38,138 bases of DNA from UBA9647 sp049522195 (GTDB taxonomy: Bacteria > Bacteroidota > Ignavibacteria > UBA10030). Location: NCBI GenBank assembly GCA_049522195.1, contig JBEKOB010000036.1, positions 1 to 38,138 on the forward strand, given 5' to 3'. Below are positions 7,680 to 16,235 of this stretch, in pieces. The notes below the pieces were generated by a model. It ran no database searches. It saw only the letters and a list, made by a program, of their open reading frames with translations, and was not told the DNA's origin. Positions within the stretch are counted from its first letter, which is position 1, and each line of letters opens with the position of its first letter. A program made the translations under genes and the position numbers.

Positions 7680-9353
7680 TCATTGATTTTCTTTGAGCAC
7701 AAAAGAAGCCTGAAGACTTGTATTAACAGGCACGTTGCTAGCGTTCAATATCTCAGAATAGATGGAAACCAAATCACCTTTGGTTACGCTGATCTCTCCA
7801 GTCCCAAATTTGATTATTCCGACAGACGCTGCGTCACCACTGAAGGCAACTCGCACGTTAGTATTCACTCTATTGACTCTTACGGCAACTAAGAGATCAA
7901 CATTTCCATCTGCGCTTGTCAATCGAACTGTCAGATCAGAAATCACACCTCCAGTAGGCATGGAGACTGCCCAAGCTAGTTCACGAATATCATTCGCTGA
8001 AACATTGTTGAATTCAATAGAACCAATTGGAGAACTGATGTTCCTTATTCTCTCAGCCGCAACAGTAGAAAGCCTCGCCGGGTGGCAAAAAAACACATTC
8101 TTCACATCAGTGCCCCGAGGTGCCAGAGCAGCCAGACTTGCTACACTCTGACTAGGAGCGCCAGGATCTCCCTTATCTCCCTTGTCTCCCTTGTCTCCTT
8201 TCAATCCTTGCGACCCTTGAAGACCAGTGTCTCCCTTGTCCCCCTTCAATCCTTGCGATCCTTGAAGACCAGTGTCTCCCTTGTCTCCTTTCAATCCTTG
8301 CGATCCTTGAAGACCAGTGTCTCCCTTGTCTCCTTTCAATCCTTGCGATCCTTGTAGACCAGCGTCTCCCTTGTCTCCTTTCAATCCTTGCGATCCTTGT
8401 GAACCAAGGTCTCCCTTTGATCCTTGAGGACCAAGATCACCTTTGTCTCCCTTTGATCCTTGCGCTCCTTGTAGGCCAAGATCCCCCTTGTCTCCCTTTG
8501 ATCCTTGCACTCCTTGTAGGCCAAGATCCCCCTTGTCTCCCTTTGATCCTTGAGGACCAACATCTCCTTTGTCGCCCTTCGATCCTTGAAGACCAAGATC
8601 TCCTTTGTCGCCCTTCGATCCTTGAAGACCAAGTTCTCCTTTGTCACCCTTCGATCCCTGAAGACCAAGATCACCTTTGTCTCCCTTCGATCCCTGAAGA
8701 CCAAGATCACCTTTGTCTCCCTTCGATCCCTGAAGACCAAGATCACCTTTGTCCCCCTTCAATCCTTGAGAACCGTTGTCTCCTTTGTCTCCCTTCAATC
8801 CTTGAGGACCAGGGTCTCCTTTGGGTCCAGGAAGAGCATTCGCACTGATTTTCAAAACGTTGCCAGTGTTGCTTAAGACTACGTTATCTCCAGCTTCGAT
8901 TCTCACATCTTCTCTCAAACTATTGATACTTCTAACCACAGCATTATTGGCGATCTTCTTGTCAGTGATCGATCCATCCTTGATATCTGAAGAAACAAAA
9001 CTGTATGGCGCGGAACTCAAAACAATTCTCGGAGAAAGTTCCGGCAAAGTCCCAATTTGAACACCTAGCCAGTACTGCTTATCAAACGGAAGATTAATTA
9101 GGTTGACACTTCCAAGGGTTGCATAGAATACACCGTTAGCAACGCTTAAGGTTTGAGTTTCAGTCCAAAGTTGGTTCCCTGATTGCGGTTGATCGTACAA
9201 GGCAAAAATGAAAACTCTAATTCCGGTAACTGGCTGATTATCCTTATCCTTCAAAACACCTTGATAGCTAAGCGTCTTAGGAGTCTGTGCATCGAGCACA
9301 GCATTGAAGATAAGAAACAATATAATCAGCAGGTGCGCCGGTCTAGTTTTCAT
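7680..9353 (-). CDS. Exported collagen-like (Gly-X-Y repeat) protein
   Basis: A 557-residue protein. The ATG at 9353 has GGAG 5 bases upstream and begins a clear signal peptide (MKTRPAHLLIILFLIFNAVLDAQ). Residues about 25-125 form a beta-rich head of a type common in Bacteroidota surface proteins, starting TLSYQGVLKD and including a QLWTETQTLSV segment. Residues about 180-400 are a near-continuous Gly-X-Y tract built from units such as GLQGSKGDKGDL and GLQGSQGLKGDKGDT. The C-terminal 155 residues form a separate domain resembling a trimeric head. Family knowledge suggests a trimeric triple-helical fibre. No T9SS tail is present, so its export route beyond the periplasm is unclear. Confidence 0.88.
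   Translation of the reverse strand: MKTRPAHLLIILFLIFNAVLDAQTPKTLSYQGVLKDKDNQPVTGIRVFIFALYDQPQSGNQLWTETQTLSVANGVFYATLGSVNLINLPFDKQYWLGVQIGTLPELSPRIVLSSAPYSFVSSDIKDGSITDKKIANNAVVRSINSLREDVRIEAGDNVVLSNTGNVLKISANALPGPKGDPGPQGLKGDKGDNGSQGLKGDKGDLGLQGSKGDKGDLGLQGSKGDKGDLGLQGSKGDKGELGLQGSKGDKGDLGLQGSKGDKGDVGPQGSKGDKGDLGLQGVQGSKGDKGDLGLQGAQGSKGDKGDLGPQGSKGDLGSQGSQGLKGDKGDAGLQGSQGLKGDKGDTGLQGSQGLKGDKGDTGLQGSQGLKGDKGDTGLQGSQGLKGDKGDKGDKGDPGAPSQSVASLAALAPRGTDVKNVFFCHPARLSTVAAERIRNISSPIGSIEFNNVSANDIRELAWAVSMPTGGVISDLTVRLTSADGNVDLLVAVRVNRVNTNVRVAFSGDAASVGIIKFGTGEISVTKGDLVSIYSEILNASNVPVNTSLQASFVLKENQ
8160..8830. repeat. Tandem coding repeats of the Gly-X-Y tract
   Basis: The collagen-like tract is encoded by tandem DNA repeats with two main periods: about 45 bases (15 codons, unit with TGLQGSQGLKGDKGD) between about 8175 and 8400, and about 36 bases (12 codons, unit GLQGSKGDKGDL) between about 8540 and 8760. 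Adjacent copies are almost identical, as expected for slippage or recombination. Repeat number probably varies among strains. Confidence 0.9.
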
Positions 9354-10170
9354 ATGATCTCCAAACAAATTCTTCTCCTCACAAGTCCGAACAAGCCGTG
9401 GCTACTCAGCGAAATTGGTGAACAAAATACCGTCCTCATTTTCCGACTATTCGTCGTGCCAAGCGACAGTGCACCCATCGTCTCAGAATTCGAATTCAGT
9501 CTCGAAAAACTGGGACCTCCACCAGCCTCAACGTCAGAGTTCGTACTTGATTCCCCGCTCAAACCCAAGACTGCCGTGGTCGAAGTAGCGACTCCGCTGA
9601 ACAGCTGAAGAAGAGAAACGAGCTAGTTTTAATGGCGACGAAGGCATGGGTGAAACTCACTTCACCCGAGGGGTACCGATTCTCGCACACCACTCTGCTG
9701 CCCATTGGGAGTTGGCAGACAATAGTAAACTCGCGTAGTTGTAACAACAATCTTCTGTTGAAACGGAGAGAGGTCGCTGGAAAACTCCGCCTAAGAGAAT
9801 GGTGGAACTCGTTTCCGTCGCGTGGACGATATTCTCCCGTAATCATGATAGGCGCACACACACAAAGAGTCAATGAAGCATATTGCGAATTCGCTGACAT
9901 GTGCCACCCATCACACAGTGATTATCGTTTAGAGATGGCGTGGAGGGAAGGAAAAGCAGTGAGGGGCAAATCTGAGCGATTTTTGGCGGGGGCTTCCGCT
10001 GTGTCCGACGGATCTAATTGTCAATGGTGAACGACGAATGGACAATTGTCAATCACAAAGATTCACCAAGCGTTAACACCATTGGATATCGAACGCGGAA
10101 CTCCGAACGATGGAGGGGCGTGCTCCGTCACGTCCTCACTGATTTTGTCACGACGGAGCGTGACCCTCCA
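9354..10170. other. Long intergenic region with repeat fragments
   Basis: About 800 bases between the collagen-like gene and the anti-sigma gene. Open frames occur on both strands (for example plus 9632-10030 and minus 9559-9900), but their translations overlap in antisense, match no family and have weak starts; neither is called. The right end carries fragments of the dispersed repeats seen elsewhere: 10018-10055 resembles the 4502-4945 cluster, and 10085-10110 (ATATCGAACGC...) resembles 13711-13864. A palindrome follows at 10110-10172. Confidence 0.55.
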
Positions 10171-10172
10171 TT
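10110..10172. repeat. Imperfect palindrome downstream of the anti-sigma gene
   Basis: ATGGAGGG...GCTCCGTC on the left is an imperfect inverted copy of GACGGAGC...CCCTCCAT on the right, with a central unpaired stretch of about 20 bases. A shorter GGAGCGTGAC fragment occurs near 4687. It has no T-run and is better read as a dispersed palindromic element than a classical terminator, though it could protect or end the transcript of the gene ending at 10171. Confidence 0.55.
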
Positions 10173-11259
10173 AGGGTGCCTTCTTGAGCTGCTTTGACAG
10201 CCGGTCGATCGAGCCGGGAGGCAGACGGTACCCTATGCGCTGATTGCCAACCTGGAGGACAATCGAATCTTCGCTGATGGTCTGAAGGCGGGCTTGACCA
10301 AGGTCATTTCTGTTGAAGAGAGAATCCGAATAGAGGACCATCGAGAGTCCGCTTGCATCGGATCGGAACAAAGTCTGCACCTGCGAGATCTTCTGTCCGC
10401 TTTGCATCTGGCCTCGTGGCAGGTCGGATACAGGACGCTGGGTGACTATCACCGGCGAACCGCCGGCGGCCAGGGTACGGGAGCGAGCTGCGAGGGACAT
10501 CAGAGCCGCTGGCTCCTTCTTTCCTTTCTGAACATTTCCGCTGACATCTTGCAGGCTCTTTTCCATTGCCTGACCTGCGGGGCGAGAGTTTATTTCCCCG
10601 GCAAGCACTGTCCCCTCCGCCCAGATCCCCTCAGGCTCCGGTGCTGCAGCCATCATCTGATCTTTCTTGGCGAAAAGGTTGCCGGATCTGTCGGGCGCAG
10701 GCAGGTTCATCACATCACGCTTTACCCCCTCGGGCTCCCCCTTCTTTTTGTCGAGCTCGGCATTCCTGACTCGTCCTCCCGATTCAGCATGGCCACGTTC
10801 GGCGGCAGATGGTTTCGAGACATCTGCGAGTTGCGTCTTTCCGGGCGAAAACTGTTCCGGGGCCGGCTGTTGAGGAGTTGCTTCGGCTTTCGGTGCGATG
10901 CTGTCGGTCTTCAAACGCGAATCGGCAAGTTGCGTCTCGCCGGAGAAAAACCACTTGTTGTAGATTCCCACCGTGAGAAGGAGAATAAAAGCTGCTGCAA
11001 CGCCGGCCACACGGTACCAGTTCGTACCGGATCGCTTCTGTCCGACCCGCTGCGCAAGTCGCTGTTTCAGCGCTTCACGTCCGGCACGGCGTACACCAGC
11101 GGCAAGTTGCCGTTCGGCCGCCACCGCATCGCGACACTGAGGACAATCATGGAGATGTTTCTCCAGATCAGCTGTCAGCCCTGCGTCGAGTTGGCCCAGG
11201 ACGTACTGCGCGAGCAGGTGCTCGTCGGTAGTCCAGTGTATGTTTTGTAAATCAGCCAT
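10171..11259 (-). CDS. Membrane anti-sigma factor with zinc-finger domain
   Basis: A 362-residue protein. The N-terminal 70 residues are a ZAS-type anti-sigma domain with the zinc ligand pattern H35-x3-C39-x2-C42 (KHLHDCPQC). One transmembrane helix is at about 83-101, followed by a long proline- and charge-rich linker (about 115-280). A conserved-looking C-terminal module of about 70 residues has sequence VLQVGNQRIGYRLPPG. This predicts a cytoplasmic sigma-binding end and a periplasmic sensing end. It follows the ECF sigma gene at 11328-11897 with a 68-base gap and is almost certainly its partner. The signal received by the periplasmic part is unknown. Confidence 0.85.
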   Translation of the reverse strand: MADLQNIHWTTDEHLLAQYVLGQLDAGLTADLEKHLHDCPQCRDAVAAERQLAAGVRRAGREALKQRLAQRVGQKRSGTNWYRVAGVAAAFILLLTVGIYNKWFFSGETQLADSRLKTDSIAPKAEATPQQPAPEQFSPGKTQLADVSKPSAAERGHAESGGRVRNAELDKKKGEPEGVKRDVMNLPAPDRSGNLFAKKDQMMAAAPEPEGIWAEGTVLAGEINSRPAGQAMEKSLQDVSGNVQKGKKEPAALMSLAARSRTLAAGGSPVIVTQRPVSDLPRGQMQSGQKISQVQTLFRSDASGLSMVLYSDSLFNRNDLGQARLQTISEDSIVLQVGNQRIGYRLPPGSIDRLSKQLKKAP

Positions 11260-11297
11260 GTCTCAGATCATATATAGCGTAAGCAAATCCAGGTATT

Positions 11298-11317
11298 GGT
11301 TAATTGGTTAATTAACC
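11298..11317. repeat. Palindrome between sigma and anti-sigma genes
   Basis: GGTTAATT at 11298-11305 and AATTAACC at 11310-11317 form a perfect 8-bp inverted repeat with a 4-base centre. It sits in the 68-base gap between the sigma and anti-sigma genes. It is AT-rich, so it is either a regulator site or a weak hairpin that tunes anti-sigma expression. Confidence 0.4.
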
Positions 11318-11327
11318 ATCTAACCAA

Positions 11328-11897
11328 TCACCCACTCATTTTCGTCAACACATCCTCAAGCGCCTTCTTGCATTGGTACTTCTTCGCTTTGGCTGTATCG
11401 GAATTTGCGAAGCCGAGCTTCCCGGCGATCTCGTCCATCGACATTTCATCCCAATAGAAGAGAAGCAGAAGCTTCCGGCATCCTTCTCCGATTTTGTTCA
11501 GGGCCTCGCTTACCAGAGCCGCTTGTTCAGAAGCAATCAGGTTTTCTAACGGAGATGGAGCCGAGCTTTCTTCTTCATCAGGATCAAGCTCCCCCGCAAT
11601 CTCCCTCCCTTTCCTTCGAAGTCTCTGCGACCACAAGTTCTTCGCCGTGGCATATACGAAGGTGCTCAGTTTCGATTTGTATTCGAATCTCCCCGCCTTG
11701 ACCCGTTCCCAGAGCACAATCAGAGAGTCCTGGAGAACATCTTCGGCATCGTCTGCCGATCCATTGTTCCGCGTCACGAGGCTCACAACGGGCCTCCGGT
11801 TTGATTCATACAGCATGACCAGCGCTTCCTCGTCCCCCTGCCGGATGAGATCCAGGATTTTCGCATCGTTCGTAAGAAAAAAGAGGGACGACTTCAT
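11328..11897 (-). CDS. ECF-type RNA polymerase sigma factor
   Basis: A 189-residue sigma-70 family protein of ECF size. Region 2 is about 20-95 and includes DAEDVLQDSLIVLWERV and the -10 recognition stretch FVYATAKNLWSQRLRRKGR. Region 4 is about 125-185, with LLLFYWDEMSMDEIAGKLGFANSDTAKAKKYQCKKAL as the -35 binding HTH. The start is ATG at 11897 with AAAGG upstream. It lies immediately upstream of a zinc-finger anti-sigma factor on the same strand, so its activity is probably controlled by that membrane protein. It is divergent from the DUF4139 gene at 12000, which is a candidate regulon member. Confidence 0.92.
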   Translation of the reverse strand: MKSSLFFLTNDAKILDLIRQGDEEALVMLYESNRRPVVSLVTRNNGSADDAEDVLQDSLIVLWERVKAGRFEYKSKLSTFVYATAKNLWSQRLRRKGREIAGELDPDEEESSAPSPLENLIASEQAALVSEALNKIGEGCRKLLLLFYWDEMSMDEIAGKLGFANSDTAKAKKYQCKKALEDVLTKMSG

Positions 11898-11999
11898 TTA
11901 CCTTTCATCAGTTAATGTCATAAACAGTCAAAAGGTGAACGGAAACCAATGAAAAATACGCATTACCTAACCATGAAACAATTACTCGAGGGGGCTGCC

Positions 12000-13517
12000 A
12001 TGAAAGGACATAGAAATAGACTGATGATTCTGCTGCTATTGGCATTCAGGACGACCTTATTCGCACAGGGGGATCCGCACGCGGTTGCCGGAGACCGGAC
12101 ATCCGTCGATCTGACTATCTACAATCAGAATCTCTCGCTCATCCGTGAGGAGCGGGGCATCAAACTCATCAAAGGAATGAACCGGGTCATACTCCCCGAC
12201 ATTCCAGCCACAATTGACGGGACCTCCCTCCACTTCCTCAGCCTCACGGACCCATCAGGTGTACGTGTGCTCGAACAGAACTATCAATACGATCTGGTGC
12301 ACCAGGCGAAGCTGCTCGAGAAGTACGTCGGCAAAGAAGTGGAATTCATCCGTGAAGATCCGGTGACACACAAGGAATACACGGTGCGCGCGAAGTTGAT
12401 TGCGACGGGATACGCATACCAAACGCAGTATGGAAACGCTGTTCCGAACTACTATTCCACGGGTGGCATGATCGCAGAGGTCGATGGAAAAATCGAGATC
12501 AATCCGATCGGTCGACTGGTTTTGCCGGCACTTTCGGAAGGGCTCGTCCTGCATCCTCAGCTCGAATGGCTGCTCTCCTCAAACCGCGAAGGAAATCAGA
12601 AAACCGAGATCAGCTACCTGGCCGGACAGTTGAACTGGAGCTGCAATTACGTGGCCCTGCTCAACAGTGCCGATTCGAAGATCGATGTGACAGGATGGGT
12701 GACCGTCACAAATAACTCGGGGACAAGTTTCAAAAACGCAGGGCTGAAGCTCGTCGCAGGTGATGTCAACGTCGTGAAACAAGCGATGGAGTACGACGGC
12801 AGGCTCAGCGCCAAAATGGACATGGTACAGAACGCGGCGGCGCCGCAGTTCCAGCAGACCGATCTGTTCGAATACAAGCTCTATTCGTTGCAGCGACGGA
12901 CGGATTTGGACAACAACGAGACAAAACAGATTGAGCTCACTTCGGCAGCAGGCGTGACAGCTCACAAGGTTTTTATCTACGACGGACTTGCAGATCAATG
13001 GCGCTACTGGTATCGGAATTACTCCTATCGCACGCAAGGAAGCTTTGGACAACAGTCGAATGCGAAGGTCGGCGTTTATGTAACCTTCAAGAATGAACTG
13101 GCCTCTGGCCTGGGCATCCCGTTGCCAAAGGGAAAGGTCCGCGTATACAAGCGCGACGATGATGGGAAGGAACAGTTCATCGGGGAGGATCAGATCGACC
13201 ACACGCCGAAAGACGAAGAGGTTCGTCTATATTTGGGCAACGCGTTTGACATCGTAGGAGAACGTGCGCAGAAAGATTTCAGGACGCTCGCGTCTGGGCA
13301 TGTCGTAGAGGAAACGATCGAAATTAAAGTCCGCAATCATAAGGACGAGAAGGCGGAGGTGCAGGTGTACGAGCATCCGTGGAGGTGGAGCCAATGGGAA
13401 ATCGTGAAGAGCACGAGCGACTGGGTGAAAGTCGATCAGACAACGCTGAGGTTCCCGGTGAAGCTGGCAAAGGGAGAAGAGAAGAGCGTGTCGTACACAA
13501 TCCGATATACTTGGTAA
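12000..13517 (+). CDS. Exported DUF4139-type protein
   Basis: A 505-residue protein. The ATG at 12000 (MKGHRNRLM) has GAGGGG 6 bases upstream and starts a signal peptide ending near LFAQG; an upstream ATG at 11949 would only add a non-signal extension. The body matches the DUF4139 pattern: an N-terminal VDLTIYNQNLSLIREER segment with an IPATIDGTSLHF strand, a central beta domain, and a C-terminal half with a YKRDDDGKEQFIGEDQIDHTPKDEEVRLYLG motif and a final WVKVDQTTLRFPVKL strand. Family function is unknown, though members are exported or envelope-associated. It is divergent from the ECF sigma gene. Confidence 0.85.
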   Translation: MKGHRNRLMILLLLAFRTTLFAQGDPHAVAGDRTSVDLTIYNQNLSLIREERGIKLIKGMNRVILPDIPATIDGTSLHFLSLTDPSGVRVLEQNYQYDLVHQAKLLEKYVGKEVEFIREDPVTHKEYTVRAKLIATGYAYQTQYGNAVPNYYSTGGMIAEVDGKIEINPIGRLVLPALSEGLVLHPQLEWLLSSNREGNQKTEISYLAGQLNWSCNYVALLNSADSKIDVTGWVTVTNNSGTSFKNAGLKLVAGDVNVVKQAMEYDGRLSAKMDMVQNAAAPQFQQTDLFEYKLYSLQRRTDLDNNETKQIELTSAAGVTAHKVFIYDGLADQWRYWYRNYSYRTQGSFGQQSNAKVGVYVTFKNELASGLGIPLPKGKVRVYKRDDDGKEQFIGEDQIDHTPKDEEVRLYLGNAFDIVGERAQKDFRTLASGHVVEETIEIKVRNHKDEKAEVQVYEHPWRWSQWEIVKSTSDWVKVDQTTLRFPVKLAKGEEKSVSYTIRYTW

Positions 13518-13590
13518 CCTAGAGTGACCGTCACCTTCCAGGTTCTGCAATGGGTGCCGGTCGCTTTCCAGTAACAGACGGGGGGAACAT

Positions 13591-13641
13591 CCTTCGACCC
13601 TTCGGGTGTCCTCAGGGTCGAACCCTGAGCGTCGTCGAAGG
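13591..13641. repeat. Palindromic dispersed repeat (CCTTCGAC type)
   Basis: An inner stem CTCAGGGT/ACCCTGAG (13611-13618 and 13622-13629, 3-base loop) lies inside an outer pair CCTTCGAC (13591-13598) and GTCGAAGG (13634-13641). The sequence resembles the widespread environmental-genome palindrome containing CCCTGAG and GTCGAAGG. It lies 70 bases after the DUF4139 stop and could also fold in the transcript. Confidence 0.75.
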
Positions 13642-13710
13642 GTTCGACTACGGTCGCACAAAACGCTCCCTCCGCTCAGGATGTCTGGGAATCTAACCGG
13701 CGAACATAAA

Positions 13711-13864
13711 GAATAGCGAACACCGAATAATGAATATTGAAGTTGTTGTAGCGGGAACGGAGTTCTCGTCGAGCTTGGGAGAAATGAAAAAGCGGTTGCA
13801 CGCGGGAATATCCAATATCGAACGCTGAATGATGAATGTTGAAGTTGTAGGATGGCGAGCGGAG
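13711..13864. repeat. Direct pair of 52-base imperfect repeats
   Basis: Copies at about 13711-13763 and 13813-13864 share TATCGAAC/AGCGAAC, CTGAATGATGAATGTTGAAGTTGT-like and GCGGAGT segments, with about 100 bases between starts. A fragment of the same family is at about 10085. The second copy ends 17 bases before the ribosome site of the VWA gene, so it lies within that gene's leader or promoter. Confidence 0.65.
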
Positions 13865-13893
13865 TGAATTTACCGGAAAAGGAGGATAGAACC

Positions 13894-15213
13894 ATGAAGA
13901 CGCATGTTGCTTTCACAATCGTCGTCGCAGCGCTGCTGGGGATAGGTCTTGCACGTGGCTCGGAGAAGGGAATGACGGTAAGCGGACGATTTAACAGCCC
14001 TTTCATTTCCCATAACGGCGGGATCGCCTATCTTCAAATCTGCATCACGATTCCAGTCGCCGAGAGCCGCGAACGCCAGCCGATGAATCTGGCTGTCGTT
14101 CTTGACCGGAGCGGCTCGATGGCTGACGAAGAAAAGATCGAGTATGCGAAGAAGGCGGTCCGTTCGCTGATCGATCAACTTCAGGAAGGCGATTACTTCT
14201 CATTCGTGATCTATGATGATGTTGTTCAGGTGTTGCGCGGGTCTCAGCGGGTCAGGGACAAACGGGATCTCCGAGACCTGCTGGATGAGGTTTATCCACG
14301 CGGCGCCACGAATCTTGGCGGAGGACTCATCGCCGGCCTCGAACAGGTCGAGCGGCATCTGGACAGGGAGTTTCTCAACAGGGTCATCCTGCTCTCTGAC
14401 GGGCTTGCGAACAGGGGCATTACAGATCCATACGAACTCAGGCGCATTGCACAGCGCTACAGGTCTAAATCGATCTCCGTGACGACAATGGGAGTTGGCC
14501 TGGACTACAATGAAAACCTGATGATGGGGCTCTCACAGAGCGGTGGAGGCAATTACTACTTCATCGAGAGTCCGAACAGTCTGGCCTCAATTTTCAGGAA
14601 GGAACTACGCAGTCTGAGCAGCATTGTCGCTCAAAACGCTTCCGTCGAACTCAGACCGGCCGATGGAGTCCGCGTGCTCGATGTTGTCGGATGCGAACAA
14701 CCGCGTGACGGCAGGTGCGTCACAATTCCGGTGGGCGATCTCTACTCCGGGGAACAGCGACAGCTCACAGTGGAACTCGAGATCCCTGAAGGCACAGGGA
14801 CATTGCAGGCTGTCAACGGTGTCCTCCGGTATGAGGGCCGCCATGGCTGGTTCGAATCGTGGCCGTCTTTTGCAGCTTCGCTTCACTACACTCGAATACT
14901 CGCCGAGATCGATAAGAACCGGGACAACGAGGTTCAGGCCCTGGTCGATGTGGCGCTCTCGACGCGCAGTGTCGACAGAGCGTTGAAGGCGCTCGATGAA
15001 GGGCGGAAAGATGACGCGGCAAAGGAACTGAAGGCGGCTCAATCGGCAGTGATGTTGTCCCCCGCTGCTTATTCCAGAGGAGCCGGGGGAGCGATGCTTG
15101 GCGATCAACGGGCGCGGTTGGAGAACTTTCAGAATCTCTTAAAAGATAGTGCAGATCTTAGGAAGGCGAAGAAGGCGATTCAGTATGAGAATTACCAGGT
15201 GCAGAAGAAGTAG
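13894..15213 (+). CDS. Exported von Willebrand factor A domain protein
   Basis: A 439-residue protein. The ATG at 13894 has GGAGG 8 bases upstream and begins a signal peptide (about 1-21). A VWA domain runs about 64-250 with a complete metal-ion-dependent adhesion site: D71-x-S73-x-S75 (DRSGSM), T139 (PRGATNLGG) and D169 (LLSDG). A beta domain follows at about 260-345, and the C-terminal 90 residues are helical and charged. The layout matches the VWFA/YfbK-like group of periplasmic or surface proteins that bind partners through Mg2+. It stands alone and ends at a strong terminator. Confidence 0.9.
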   Translation: MKTHVAFTIVVAALLGIGLARGSEKGMTVSGRFNSPFISHNGGIAYLQICITIPVAESRERQPMNLAVVLDRSGSMADEEKIEYAKKAVRSLIDQLQEGDYFSFVIYDDVVQVLRGSQRVRDKRDLRDLLDEVYPRGATNLGGGLIAGLEQVERHLDREFLNRVILLSDGLANRGITDPYELRRIAQRYRSKSISVTTMGVGLDYNENLMMGLSQSGGGNYYFIESPNSLASIFRKELRSLSSIVAQNASVELRPADGVRVLDVVGCEQPRDGRCVTIPVGDLYSGEQRQLTVELEIPEGTGTLQAVNGVLRYEGRHGWFESWPSFAASLHYTRILAEIDKNRDNEVQALVDVALSTRSVDRALKALDEGRKDDAAKELKAAQSAVMLSPAAYSRGAGGAMLGDQRARLENFQNLLKDSADLRKAKKAIQYENYQVQKK

Positions 15214-15221
15214 GCAAAGTA

Positions 15222-15267
15222 AAACCCCCGAGATCCTAAAGTGATTCTTGCCAGACCTCGGGGGTTT
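15222..15267. terminator. Bidirectional terminator between convergent genes
   Basis: AAACCCCCGAG at 15222-15232 pairs perfectly over 11 bp with CTCGGGGGTTT at 15257-15267, with a 24-base loop. It lies between the plus-strand VWA gene (ends 15213) and the minus-strand DUF4097 gene (ends 15296). The flanking A and T runs allow it to serve both directions. Confidence 0.8.
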
Positions 15268-15295
15268 ACCTGTGAACTTTCGGAAGGTCTTGTTT

Positions 15296-16141
15296 CTATT
15301 TTCCTTTTCGGATATAAATGTCGCCGTTGAAGTTAGTAAACTGGAATTCCTGCCCACCCCCATTGATAGTAGCGCGGACTGCCTTCTCAATCGAAATGCG
15401 GAATTTTCCTTTCTTTCCTTTGTTATCCTGCACTCTTGATGAAGGGGAGATGTCTTCGGTCAGCACTTTTACGTCGAAGTCGCTGTAAATCTCCCCCTGG
15501 TCGGATTTCATGTACACGTTCGCTTTCACGTCGGACGGCAGTGTGACGTCGATCTTTCCGTTCAGCGAGCTAAACGCCATCGGTTTCTGTGGATTCACCT
15601 TCACAAAGGTCGCCGTCAGGTCGTCATTGAGTGCGTGGGCAACAGCAGAACCGGATATCCCCATGAGCTTGACGGAACCATTCGTGCAATCGACTTCCAG
15701 GTCGCCGTTGACGTTCTCCACCTCGATGTTGCCATCATTGACAGTGCTCAGATGCATCGAGCAGTTCGTCGGTACACGCAGCGTGAGATCCACGGTGTGC
15801 GACCCTCCGCGCATTCCTGTGCTCACGGAGACCACGTTGTCATCCTCCTCGATTGTCAGACCCGTGCTGTTGTTCGGTATCAGCTTCAAACCGCGTGGCT
15901 TCTCGGCTTTCTCTTCTTCATCCTCCGTAGCCCGAACACGTGACTCGACGGTGACTTCCTTCACCGCGGCCCCCTTGACCGTGATGCTTCCGGAGATGAG
16001 GCCAACCTTGAGCATCACCGGGCGGGATGGGTCGGACAGCGGGACGTTTACTTTGTCGGTAGACGCGTCCTGAGCCGCCGCCAATGCAAGTGAGCATAGC
16101 GTCAACAGACTTACCAGCAATATCATTCGTGCGTTTTTCAT
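15296..16141 (-). CDS. Exported DUF4097-family protein (first of two)
   Basis: A 281-residue protein. The ATG at 16141 (MKNARMILL) has GGAGGAG upstream; a GTG 9 bases earlier overlaps that site. A signal peptide covers about 1-24 (cleavage near LAAAQ). The body is a repetitive beta-helix-like DUF4097 domain with phased strands: GSITVKGA, GNIEVENVNGDLEVDCTNGSV, SLNGKIDVTLP and QGEIYSDFDV. It ends in FNGDIYIRKGK. DUF4097 members are often encoded beside ECF sigma/anti-sigma pairs; direct function is unknown. It shares its layout with the protein encoded at 16236-17105, indicating tandem duplication. It is the last gene of the run descending from 18551. Confidence 0.85.
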   Translation of the reverse strand: MKNARMILLVSLLTLCSLALAAAQDASTDKVNVPLSDPSRPVMLKVGLISGSITVKGAAVKEVTVESRVRATEDEEEKAEKPRGLKLIPNNSTGLTIEEDDNVVSVSTGMRGGSHTVDLTLRVPTNCSMHLSTVNDGNIEVENVNGDLEVDCTNGSVKLMGISGSAVAHALNDDLTATFVKVNPQKPMAFSSLNGKIDVTLPSDVKANVYMKSDQGEIYSDFDVKVLTEDISPSSRVQDNKGKKGKFRISIEKAVRATINGGGQEFQFTNFNGDIYIRKGK

Positions 16142-16235
16142 CTTAATCACTCCTCCCTATCATCATTTCGTTTTTTCATTGTACAACTCCAGTTGAATTC
16201 TCTCAAGAGCCCGTCAATCCGGCGAACCGATCAGC

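Noticed and set aside
8399..8848. Long open frame on the plus strand opposite the collagen-like gene
   Set aside because: It is a side effect of the low-complexity repeat; the translation is a repetitive LEDQ/LPLI string without a ribosome site or domain.
9632..10030. A 132-codon plus-strand frame starting MATKAWVKL
   Set aside because: It overlaps an opposing frame, matches no family and its 3' end runs into dispersed repeat fragments. I cannot exclude a decayed gene, but there is not enough support to call it.
13227..14006. A long minus-strand frame over the DUF4139 and VWA ends
   Set aside because: It passes through palindromic repeats and reads antisense to two well-supported genes.
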